This document shows, piece after piece, positions 36,202 through 43,023 of a stretch of DNA of 64,000 nt. How positions within the stretch are numbered: the stretch's first letter is position 1; each line of letters starts with the position of its first letter. Source of the DNA: Sporofaciens musculi (GTDB taxonomy: Bacteria > Bacillota > Clostridia > Lachnospirales > Lachnospiraceae); the NCBI RefSeq assembly GCF_009830285.1, contig NZ_WUQX01000001.1, positions 3,162,501 through 3,226,500 on the forward strand. The letters are read 5' to 3'. The notes under the pieces are model-generated. The model worked only from the letters and a program-made list of their open reading frames with translations, was not told the origin of the DNA and searched no databases. The translations under genes were made by a program, and so were the position numbers.

Positions 36202-36276
36202 TTGACTACCTCCTTTTTCTTCATTATATACGATATGGTTTACAATGTCAATCAAAACAAAAAATATCAAGATTTG

Positions 36277-36828
36277 CTAAATGGAATATGACATCAAGGT
36301 TTCTACGATCTGAGCCATTTCTTCAGGTGTTTCATTCCCACCACGTCTAATCCATTTAATTGATATATTCCAAAATCCACCGGTAAAAAACGAGAGCGCA
36401 TATTCAGAATAATAAACCGGATTATCATCTATTCTTTTGTCCTCAAACATTTCGTGTAGCATCGGCAAATAATCATCAAATGCTATCAGTAATAATGGCA
36501 AAAGATTGTTTTTATCAAGTAGAATTAAAAAATCTGAATGTTGTTTACAAGTTGAAAAAAAGGCTTTTGCGATTGACAAGGTTGTAAGTTTATGCTCTTT
36601 GTTTAAACGATCGATATAGTCCTGGCACGTCCTGTCTAAATAAAACCGTAGCACATCTTCTTTGCTCTTGAAATTCCTATAAAAAGTTTTTCGATCTACC
36701 CCGGCCTTTTGCGCTAATTCCTTAATTGTAATATCAGAATAATTTTTAGTTTTCATTAAAATTTGTAAAGCCTTTACCAGCCATTCCTTAGATTGTAAAG
36801 ATAAAAAACTATTACTCTTATTGCCCAT
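36277..36828 (-). CDS. TetR/AcrR family transcriptional regulator
   Basis: About 183 residues. The N-terminal HTH reads ITIKELAQKAGVDRKTFYRNFKSKEDVLRFYL. The C-terminal half is the variable ligand domain, with a helix ending ETPEEMAQIVETLMSYSI as in TetR_C domains. I used the ATG after GGTGGGAG. It is divergent from a methyltransferase, with a palindrome and a promoter between them, so it probably represses that gene. Confidence 0.85.
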   Translation of the reverse strand: MGNKSNSFLSLQSKEWLVKALQILMKTKNYSDITIKELAQKAGVDRKTFYRNFKSKEDVLRFYLDRTCQDYIDRLNKEHKLTTLSIAKAFFSTCKQHSDFLILLDKNNLLPLLLIAFDDYLPMLHEMFEDKRIDDNPVYYSEYALSFFTGGFWNISIKWIRRGGNETPEEMAQIVETLMSYSI

Positions 36829-36863
36829 GCTCCCACCTGCCACATTTTATATATGTTTGGGAC

Positions 36864-36881
36864 ACTTCGCCTTGGCGTAGT
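36864..36881. promoter_or_regulatory. Candidate TetR operator
   Basis: ACTTCGCC and GGCGTAGT are inverted repeats (7 of 8) around a TT centre. The site lies between the divergent TetR and methyltransferase genes and touches the -35 box of the latter, a typical repressor position. Confidence 0.55.
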
Positions 36882-36909
36882 TGACCCCATATAGATTTTA
36901 CATTATAAT
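36881..36909 (+). promoter_or_regulatory. Promoter of the methyltransferase gene
   Basis: TTGACC, a 17-bp spacer and TATAAT give a near-consensus sigma-A promoter 51 bases before the start codon. Confidence 0.7.
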
Positions 36910-36959
36910 TTTAGGTGCCGCAAGTGTGGCATCTGATTTTAAGAATTGGAGGTGTGAAA

Positions 36960-37619
36960 ATGTCAAATAAAATTGAAAATGCTTATAAGCTCTCCAAAAA
37001 CATATACGATGATGCATTAACTCAAAAAAAATTGTGGGCGAAATTATATAACTATATTTTTTGGGGAGGAGTAGATAATCAAGAAATCTCCCAAAAAATA
37101 TTAAGTATCATTCCAAAAGACTTCTCAGGCGTATTATTAGATGTTCCTGTTGGGACGGCTCAGTTTACAGTTGAAAAGTATGCTACTTTGCCATTTTCCC
37201 AAATAATATGTTTGGATTATTCAGAAGATATGCTCGTTCAAGCCAGATCAAGATTTGAAAAGCATCATATTTCAAATGTTCAATGTATTCAGGGCGATGT
37301 TGGTAATTTGCCCTTTGAAAGCCAGGTGTTTGATATATTAGTATCAATGAATGGCTTTCATGCTTTTCCCAATAAAGAGAAAGCCTTTAGCGAAACATTT
37401 CGTGTTTTGAAAAAAGGTGGTATGTTCATTGGATGCTTTTATGTTAAAGGGGAATGTAAACGAACTGATTTTTTGGTTAATAATGTACTTGCTCCCAAAG
37501 GATGGTTCACCCCTCCATTCCAGACTTTTTCGGATTTAAATAGATTTTTGGAAAAGAATTATTCAACTGTTAATATTTATCACGAACACTCCATTGCATA
37601 TTTCTGGTGTAAAAAATAA
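36960..37619 (+). CDS. Class I SAM-dependent methyltransferase
   Basis: 219 residues. The start follows TTGGAGGTGTG. The SAM site is VLLDVPVGTAQFTVEKY (motif I, with VPVGTA for the usual GxGTG), then ICLDYSEDMLVQAR, QGDVGNLPFES and FRVLKKGGMFIGCF. It belongs to the UbiE/Methyltransf_11 group, with no clue to the substrate. With the TetR gene it forms a cassette that could respond to a small toxic molecule; that is inference. Its AT-richness suggests recent acquisition. Confidence 0.82.
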   Translation: MSNKIENAYKLSKNIYDDALTQKKLWAKLYNYIFWGGVDNQEISQKILSIIPKDFSGVLLDVPVGTAQFTVEKYATLPFSQIICLDYSEDMLVQARSRFEKHHISNVQCIQGDVGNLPFESQVFDILVSMNGFHAFPNKEKAFSETFRVLKKGGMFIGCFYVKGECKRTDFLVNNVLAPKGWFTPPFQTFSDLNRFLEKNYSTVNIYHEHSIAYFWCKK

Positions 37620-37654
37620 TTTCAAACCGCCCTTTTAACGGAAGATAGCTAATT

Positions 37655-38157
37655 ATGGATAGTAGAATAGATGGTAACAGTTCAGCCTGCAACCGCGCAC
37701 TTGCTGCGCGGTTAGCAGCCAATGAATTGGAGCAGCTGGGAATCCGCCTCTTTGCCGCAGGCAAACTTTAAAATGGGCGGATTCCGTAACAGTGAAGCCG
37801 GTAGGCTGAACTGTTACAATAGATGCAATTTATGGGCAGCAGTCGATTGATAAAAAAGACAGTATCAGCATTGAAAGTCAGTTTGAATTTTGCCGCTATG
37901 AGCTTAAAGGCGGTGAGGGTAAGGAATACAAAGACAAGGGTTACTCCGGCAAGAACATTGAGCGCCCCGACTTCCAGCGGCTTCTGCAGGACATCCGGCT
38001 GGGCCTGATTAAGCGGGTGATCGTCTACAAGCTGGATCGGATTAGCCGTTCCAGCGTGGACTTCGCAAAGCTCATGGAACTGTTCAAGCAGTATGATGTG
38101 GAGTTTGTGCCCTGCACAGAAAAAAATCAAGTGTGGGCGCTGTGGTTAGGCAGATAA
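37655..38157 (+). pseudogene. Second serine recombinase, N-terminal remnant split by a MITE
   Basis: Removing the 144-bp insertion and one 8-bp duplicate gives MDSRIDAIYGQQSIDKKDSI and then FCRYELKGGEGKEYKDKGYSGKNIERP and KRVIVYKLDRISRSSVDFAKL, the resolvase catalytic domain (Ser in GQQS, Arg in LDRISRS). About 115 codons remain before an unrelated sequence (NQVWALWLGR) and a stop. The recombinase and C-terminal domains are lost. It is a fossil of another integrative element and is not functional. Confidence 0.8.
37674..37817. mobile_element. 144-bp MITE with 15-bp perfect terminal inverted repeats
   Basis: The ends are GTAACAGTTCAGCCT and its exact inverse complement at 37803-37817. The insertion is flanked by direct repeats AATAGATG (37666-37673 and 37818-37825), an 8-bp target duplication. 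The interior folds further: CCGCGCA-TGCGCGG, CCAAT-ATTGG and AATCCGCC-GGCGGATT stems. Ends beginning GTAA and 8-bp duplications are typical of the IS66 family, so it may be mobilised by an IS66 transposase in trans. It has no coding capacity. Confidence 0.8.
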
Positions 38158-38172
38158 CAAAGCTGATAAGGT

Positions 38173-38331
38173 TTATTTTCCATGTAGCGCACTCCTGACA
38201 TTACTGAAAACTGTTTCATGGGAAAGTCTTTCTTCCATCGTTGCCGCCTGCTTATCAGCTTCATCAAGTTTCATCTCTACATTATCTGTCAGACTAAGGT
38301 TTCCTGCCACTGTTGTCTTTACAAGGTCGTA
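38173..38331 (-). pseudogene. Open frame cut by the right element end
   Basis: About 50 codons (TTVAGNLSLTDNVEMKLDEA onward, ending ETVFSNVRSALHGK) run leftward from the element end. In the integrated state the frame has no start in element DNA. In the circular form it joins in phase to an ATG at 32751-32753, giving a 62-codon frame across attP. The C-terminal part vaguely resembles RelB-type antitoxins. No ribosome site is seen. Confidence 0.35.
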
Positions 38332-38336
38332 GCAGA
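38311..38336. other. Right attachment site (attR)
   Basis: The element arm TGTTGTCTTTACAAGGTCGT plus A (38311-38331) leads into AGCAGA (38331-38336), shared with the left end. The cotJC coding sequence resumes with GAG CAG AAA. Confidence 0.8.
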
Positions 38337-38538
38337 GCAGAAAGCAAGAACTACCTACGACAACATCCTGCGCCTTGTCAAAGACCCAGAAGTATGCGAA
38401 CCAATTCGTTTCTTAAGGGAACGTGAAATCGTACACTATCAGCGTTTCGGTGAATCCTTAAGAATTGTCCAGGATCACTTAGACAGCAAGAACTTCTACG
38501 CCATTAACCCTGAGTTCGATATCCGTCCCCGCGACTGA
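38332..38538 (+). pseudogene. cotJC: cotJC, 3' part
   Basis: 68 codons: AEQKARTTYDNILRLV, DPEVCEPIRFLREREIVHYQRFGESL and a tail ending NPEFDIRPRD. The Glu and His of REREIVHYQRF are expected metal ligands of the manganese-catalase-like core, so the 5' part alone would be inactive. With the first 134 codons it makes a 202-residue CotJC, the normal family length. Base quality shows no decay in frame, which suggests recent insertion or continuing selection. Confidence 0.92.
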
Positions 38539-38573
38539 TATTTAACCCCAAAAGTTCCCTCTAAAACACCAAA

Positions 38574-38601
38574 GGGCAAAACCATTTCACCGGTTTTGCC
38601 C
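38574..38601 (+). terminator. Terminator hairpin after cotJC
   Basis: GGGCAAAACC and GGTTTTGCCC form a perfect 10-bp stem. The hairpin lacks a long T-run on the plus side, and on the minus side it is followed by TTTGG. It may act for both converging transcripts. Confidence 0.6.
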
Positions 38602-38659
38602 TATAACTTTGATATTTCTAATGAAGATTAGACAAATAACTGGAATCTGTACCTGTCTG

Positions 38660-39028
38660 TTATTGTGTCTCTGTCAATTTTTGTATCGCCTCATCCCTGG
38701 TCGCCACGAAAAAGAAGTCTTTCCCGTGATTGGCCTCATAGATAAAGTCCTTAAGAGGCTTACTGGTATAATGTGAATAGTCCCCATAAACAGCGACCTT
38801 CACATGATAATTAATAAACTTCTGGAGAATCTCACCCGCTATGCCTGTACTAAGGATAAAGAAATCCTCGCAAATAATATTCTTATCTATTACTATGTTT
38901 GCTACATTTGTCTCATACTTAACGGTCATCGCTAAGTCTAAAGCTGACTGTGTATCAATAATCACTATCTCGTCACTGGAAACAACTGCAAGCTCCATTC
39001 CGTTTACATTCAAGTGTTCAATATTCAT
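38660..39028 (-). CDS. DUF4180-type protein
   Basis: About 122 residues starting MNIEHLNVNGMELAVVSSDE, chosen for its spacing to TTAGGAG. The pattern VIDTQSALDLAMTVKYETNVANIVIDKNII and KVAVYGDYSHYTSKPLKDFIYEANHGKDFFFVATRDEAI matches DUF4180 proteins, STAS-like small soluble proteins of unknown function. It converges on cotJC and appears monocistronic. Confidence 0.75.
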   Translation of the reverse strand: MNIEHLNVNGMELAVVSSDEIVIIDTQSALDLAMTVKYETNVANIVIDKNIICEDFFILSTGIAGEILQKFINYHVKVAVYGDYSHYTSKPLKDFIYEANHGKDFFFVATRDEAIQKLTETQ

Positions 39029-39082
39029 AATCATAACTCCTAACTTCATTTTGCAGTACAAATTCCAGTTGAATACAGACTT

Positions 39083-39517
39083 TTACTTTAACAACACGAA
39101 TACAATCAAAGCCGCGACAATCACAATGGCAATACCAAGAATGATAATCGGAAGCTTGGACATCTTCTCATCATCGTCGTCATAGTAATCGTCATCGTCG
39201 TCATCATAATCGTCATCATAATCATCGTCGATTTCTTCCTTGCGCTTAGGCTTGGGAGTCTGCTTCTTCTTCCCCTTCCCGTCACCAACGGCAAGCATCT
39301 CGTCATAGGCCTTGCGCATCTCTTCTTCCCGCTTCTTGCGCACCTTCTTGGGAGGTATGTTGGAATAGGTCTGTTCTTCCTCATCTTCCTCCTCGTCCCT
39401 GCTTTTTTCTATCTTCTTCTGGGGAACCTTGAACTTCTTCTTACAATTATAACATAAGAGATAATTTGGATCCTTTTTCCCCGGCGTTAATTCCTGACCG
39501 CATATTGGACATTTCAT
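39083..39517 (-). CDS. Zinc-ribbon protein with acidic linker and membrane tail
   Basis: 144 residues. The N-terminal zinc ribbon has two CxxC pairs (KCPICGQ and LCYNCKKKF). A highly charged middle section contains a run rich in Asp and Tyr (residues about 95-116). One C-terminal membrane helix follows (PIIILGIAIVIVAALIVFVLL). Such tail-anchored zinc-ribbon proteins are frequent in Lachnospiraceae with no assigned role. Confidence 0.7.
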   Translation of the reverse strand: MKCPICGQELTPGKKDPNYLLCYNCKKKFKVPQKKIEKSRDEEEDEEEQTYSNIPPKKVRKKREEEMRKAYDEMLAVGDGKGKKKQTPKPKRKEEIDDDYDDDYDDDDDDYYDDDDEKMSKLPIIILGIAIVIVAALIVFVLLK

Positions 39518-39655
39518 CAGAATGTGTTCCTCCTCCTAAATATAGTATAATTACAGTTCTTCCGTCAACTGACACAGAATTTCTCACGTATATGGTCATT
39601 ATACTACATCCAACATAAAATATCAAAACTTTTACACTATTATTTAAACAAATAT

Positions 39656-41212
39656 TTAAACAAAATATTTCTCTGCAATCTTCTTAAGCCGCTTTGGCTC
39701 TTTTTCATACCACTGGTCATAGGTGGTATTCTCCGCCTGAACCGCCTGTCCAAGCTCCACAAAAAATGCAGGAAGATCTTTTTCCAGCATCATTCCCAAC
39801 TGCTGGCCGAACCGTTCCTCTCCCTCCCTGTCAGAACCATTTACATGGAAGGTAAACGCCGGCTCAACTACATTATTCACCCGCTTCACACCGCCGTGAA
39901 AGCCAAGGGTCCCAATCTGATGGGTTCCGCAGGAAGACGTACATCCGGAAATATGGATTCTCGGCAGCACTCTATCCGCAAAATCATGCTTCCTTACTTC
40001 CTTAATAATCTGCCAAAGAGCTCCCTGTGAATCGCGAAGCCCCACCTGGCAGATGGATGCTCCAATACAGGCAACGGAGGTCTCGAAAAGATTCTTTGCG
40101 CTGTCGGCAGTAATGGAAAGGACCTTCTTTACCTCGTCCCCATTCAGATTAATAAAATAGATCGTCTCGTCTGGCGCCAGACGAAGCTCAACCTCCTCCA
40201 TATCCTTGACTGCCTCGTAAATCTCAGCAAACTTCGACGCCTGGGGCACTCCTCCGATTGGGTGGTAGGCCAGAGCATAAAGTCCCTTCTGCTTCTGAGG
40301 AAGCACTCTGCTTCCCAACTCCTTAAGCTCGTCAGAAGACAACTCTCCCCTTGGGGTTTTCTTAACCGGACACGGAGAAACATGGATTGTCAGGTCCTCT
40401 CCCGCCTTTACCAGCTCAAGTTTTTCAAGGTACGCCCTCCTATACCCGTCCACGCCAAGGGCTTCCTGCATATATCTGGTTCTCGCCTTTGCACGGCTCT
40501 CATAATTTCCATGGGCAACGAAGGTCTCAACCATGGCCCTCACATAGTATAGAACATCCGAGGGCGAAATCTGCTTGGCAACCCTGACGCCCATACGGGG
40601 ATTGTTGCCAAGCCCGCCCGCGCTGTACACATCAAAGGTTCCGTTTGGTCTTGCCACGAATCCCAAGTCTCGGAAGGTTGCATGAGGCTCATTTGCAGGA
40701 GAGTTAGAGAAGCATACCTTAAGCTTTCTCGGAAGCCTCACCGTCTTAATCAGACCTAACAAAGCATCGGAAACCGCCAGGGCATAGGGCATCACGTCAA
40801 AGTATTCTCCTTCCTCCACGCCGGATAAAGGAGACACCATTACATTTCTTGGAAAATCTCCGCCTCCGCCCCTTGTGATAATTCCCACGTCAAAAGCCTT
40901 CTCCATGATTTCACAGACAGCCTCTGCACTGAGATTATGGAACTGTACAGTCTGGCAGGTGGTAAAATGCACCTTCTCTATCCCATAATCTTCGATGGAA
41001 TCAACAATAAACTTTAATTTTTCCCGATCAAGACGCCCTCCCGGCAGACGCAGCCTTAACATACTCGCCTTGCCGCCCTTCTGCGCATAACTTCCGAAAC
41101 CGCCGGAGAACCCCTTGTATTCCTTTGCGGTCACTTCTTTTGCGTAAAACTTATCTGTCATCTCACGAAACTCTTTTAGATCATCCCTGAACTCTTTTAA
41201 CAACTCCTCCAT
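39656..41212 (-). CDS. Nitrite/sulfite reductase hemoprotein
   Basis: About 518 residues; the start follows GGGAGGTAAGAGC. The ferredoxin-like half-domains contain LRLPGGRLDREKL, HFTTCQTVQFHN and TRGGGGDFPRNVMVSPL. The siroheme/4Fe-4S cysteines lie in ACIGASICQVG (C-x5-C) and SGCTSSCGTHQIG (C-x3-C). The family reduces sulfite to sulfide or nitrite to ammonium with six electrons from a ferredoxin. No electron-donor or assimilation gene is adjacent, so the physiological substrate is open. Confidence 0.88.
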   Translation of the reverse strand: MEELLKEFRDDLKEFREMTDKFYAKEVTAKEYKGFSGGFGSYAQKGGKASMLRLRLPGGRLDREKLKFIVDSIEDYGIEKVHFTTCQTVQFHNLSAEAVCEIMEKAFDVGIITRGGGGDFPRNVMVSPLSGVEEGEYFDVMPYALAVSDALLGLIKTVRLPRKLKVCFSNSPANEPHATFRDLGFVARPNGTFDVYSAGGLGNNPRMGVRVAKQISPSDVLYYVRAMVETFVAHGNYESRAKARTRYMQEALGVDGYRRAYLEKLELVKAGEDLTIHVSPCPVKKTPRGELSSDELKELGSRVLPQKQKGLYALAYHPIGGVPQASKFAEIYEAVKDMEEVELRLAPDETIYFINLNGDEVKKVLSITADSAKNLFETSVACIGASICQVGLRDSQGALWQIIKEVRKHDFADRVLPRIHISGCTSSCGTHQIGTLGFHGGVKRVNNVVEPAFTFHVNGSDREGEERFGQQLGMMLEKDLPAFFVELGQAVQAENTTYDQWYEKEPKRLKKIAEKYFV

Positions 41213-41239
41213 GCTCTTACCTCCCATCCTGTTATTCCT

Positions 41240-42376
41240 TTAGTTTCGCAGGCTCAGTATTCCTTCCATCAGTATCTTTGCATCATCTAAAATATAGTCA
41301 AAGGCTCCTGCTTTATAGAGGTTAATCACAATCAATCCCACCGGTACGGCAAAGATCATCGCGAATACTCCGCCCGCCTTATATCCGGCATACAACAATA
41401 ACAGCGTGACCAGGGGCTTTAAACCCATGCTGTCCCCCACTAACTTAGGCTGAATCAACTGCCGCACCAACTGAGTGACACCGTACAATATAAGAAGCCC
41501 TGCTACCATCTTATAATTGCCCATCATAAACTTATACACCGCCCATGGAATCAAGGCCGTCCCCGTCCCAAAGAAGGGAAGGAAGTCCAGAAAGGCAATC
41601 AAAAACGCCAGCAGAAAGGCAAAATGAATCTTAAGTACCAGAAATCCAACCAGCAATAGTATATAGACCACTACCATAATCTTGAGCTGCGCCTTAAAAT
41701 ATCCCCCCACCGCATATTTCAGGTTATCCATTACCATGGTCATACGGCTCACCAAGGCATTAGGGGCGATTCTCTTTGCCCACATGAGCACCTCCTCACG
41801 CTCGGCAATGAAGAAATAGGCTGAGATGAATGTCACAATCGTTGCGATTAAGGCAGGGGGGATTCCCTTGGCAAGCCTTCCGGCCGCGGACACCGTGGGC
41901 TCGCTGAGCTTTCCGATAATATCCCCCATGGTCTTCTCCAGATTGTCCATCATCGTATGCCAGCCCTCCTGCACGCCCACCGGAAGCAGCCGAAAGATGC
42001 CGTTTAAGCTCTCCCCGATGGTTTCCATCCCTGATTCCAGGTCCTGGTACATGTCCGGCATATTCTGTATCAGACTTACCACCTCACGGGTGACAGCGCT
42101 GGCAAGCAGGTAAATGATCAGCCCCACCATTCCCAAAACACCAATAATGATCAGCGCAGAGCCCCATTTCTTAATAAGCTTCACCCGCTTCTCAAGCCAG
42201 TTCACCATAGGGCTTGCAATAGACGCAATGACCCATCCGATGACAAAGGGCATAAAAAAGCCAAGAAGCTTGTATCCAAAATAAAGGCACAAGACCGTCC
42301 CAATCAGGCTGAACGTAAGACTTACCGCCACCTTCCAGTAAGGACGGGTATCCTGCATCTGTTCTTTAAAATTCAT
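41240..42376 (-). CDS. AI-2E/YtvI-family membrane transporter
   Basis: About 378 residues with eight hydrophobic segments. The family end is visible: IAFLDFLPFFGTGTALIPWAVYKFM and QPKLVGDSMGLKPLVTLLLLYAGYKAGGVFAMIFAVPV. AI-2E proteins include sodium/proton antiporters, exporters of AI-2 and the sporulation protein YtvI. The role cannot be assigned from sequence. It follows the engB operon by 38 bases. Confidence 0.82.
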   Translation of the reverse strand: MNFKEQMQDTRPYWKVAVSLTFSLIGTVLCLYFGYKLLGFFMPFVIGWVIASIASPMVNWLEKRVKLIKKWGSALIIIGVLGMVGLIIYLLASAVTREVVSLIQNMPDMYQDLESGMETIGESLNGIFRLLPVGVQEGWHTMMDNLEKTMGDIIGKLSEPTVSAAGRLAKGIPPALIATIVTFISAYFFIAEREEVLMWAKRIAPNALVSRMTMVMDNLKYAVGGYFKAQLKIMVVVYILLLVGFLVLKIHFAFLLAFLIAFLDFLPFFGTGTALIPWAVYKFMMGNYKMVAGLLILYGVTQLVRQLIQPKLVGDSMGLKPLVTLLLLYAGYKAGGVFAMIFAVPVGLIVINLYKAGAFDYILDDAKILMEGILSLRN

Positions 42377-42420
42377 CTCCACCTATTATTCACCTCTTTT
42401 TAACGAAATATCCTCCTGAG

Positions 42421-43011
42421 TCACATATTCAGATATTCCTTCTCCGCCAGCTCCCAAAGCTCATCCCTTCCCTGCTTCGTAACCGAAGAAAATGGGATGA
42501 CCGTGGTTCCTTGCGAAAGCCCCAGACCTTGCCGAACCGCCTTGACCTGCTTATCCTTCTGGCTTCTCTTAATCTTATCAAGCTTCGTAGCAATGATAAT
42601 CGGCTGATATCCCTGGGAAACAATCCAGTCATACATCATCTTATCATTTGCCGACGGGTCATGCCGGATGTCAATCAAAAGGAACACGGCCCGAAGCTGC
42701 TTCGAGCCATGAAGATACCTCTCAATCATCCGTCCCCATTTCTGCTTTTCCTGCTCAGACACCTTGGCATATCCGTATCCGGGAAGGTCCACCAGGTAGA
42801 ACTCCTGATTGATATTGTAAAAATTAATGGTCTGGGTCTTCCCCGGTGTGGCGGAAATGCGGGCGTAGGATTTCCGGTTCATCAGCGTATTAATCAGCGA
42901 CGATTTCCCTACGTTTGATTTGCCTGCAAATGCAATCTCCGGCAGGGTATTGTCCGGCAGCTTGCTGGTGATTCCGCATACGGTTTCCAAATCTACATTC
43001 TTTATAATCAT
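42421..43011 (-). CDS. engB: Ribosome biogenesis GTPase EngB/YsxC
   Basis: 196 residues. The G motifs are AGKSNVGKSSLIN (G1), TPGKTQT (G2), DLPGYG (G3), TKLDKI (G4) and SSVTKQG (G5). It assists assembly of the 50S subunit. The start is 12 bases after lon with GAGGAAAAG upstream. lon-engB order is conserved in Firmicutes. Confidence 0.95.
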   Translation of the reverse strand: MIIKNVDLETVCGITSKLPDNTLPEIAFAGKSNVGKSSLINTLMNRKSYARISATPGKTQTINFYNINQEFYLVDLPGYGYAKVSEQEKQKWGRMIERYLHGSKQLRAVFLLIDIRHDPSANDKMMYDWIVSQGYQPIIIATKLDKIKRSQKDKQVKAVRQGLGLSQGTTVIPFSSVTKQGRDELWELAEKEYLNM

Positions 43012-43023
43012 GTCTTTTCCTCA

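Larger units (their letters stand above)
32727..38336. mobile_element. 5.6-kb large-serine-recombinase element inserted in cotJC
   Basis: The ends are defined by the two cotJC fragments. The crossover dinucleotide is probably GA at 32727-32728 and 38335-38336, giving a 5,608-bp circle. Cargo in order: a large serine recombinase beside the left end, a 47-residue protein, a MazF-like remnant, a frameshifted sigma factor with a truncated HTH gene, a YafQ/DinJ toxin-antitoxin pair, a TetR/methyltransferase cassette, and a second serine recombinase remnant carrying a MITE. It is more AT-rich than its surroundings between about 34.4 and 37.6 kb. No capsid, conjugation or replication gene is present, so it looks like a reduced integrative element. 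Confidence 0.9.

Noticed and set aside
39170..39240. A tandem repeat of GAT/GAC-type triplets
   Set aside because: It simply encodes the Asp-rich linker of the zinc-ribbon membrane protein and is not a separate repeat element.
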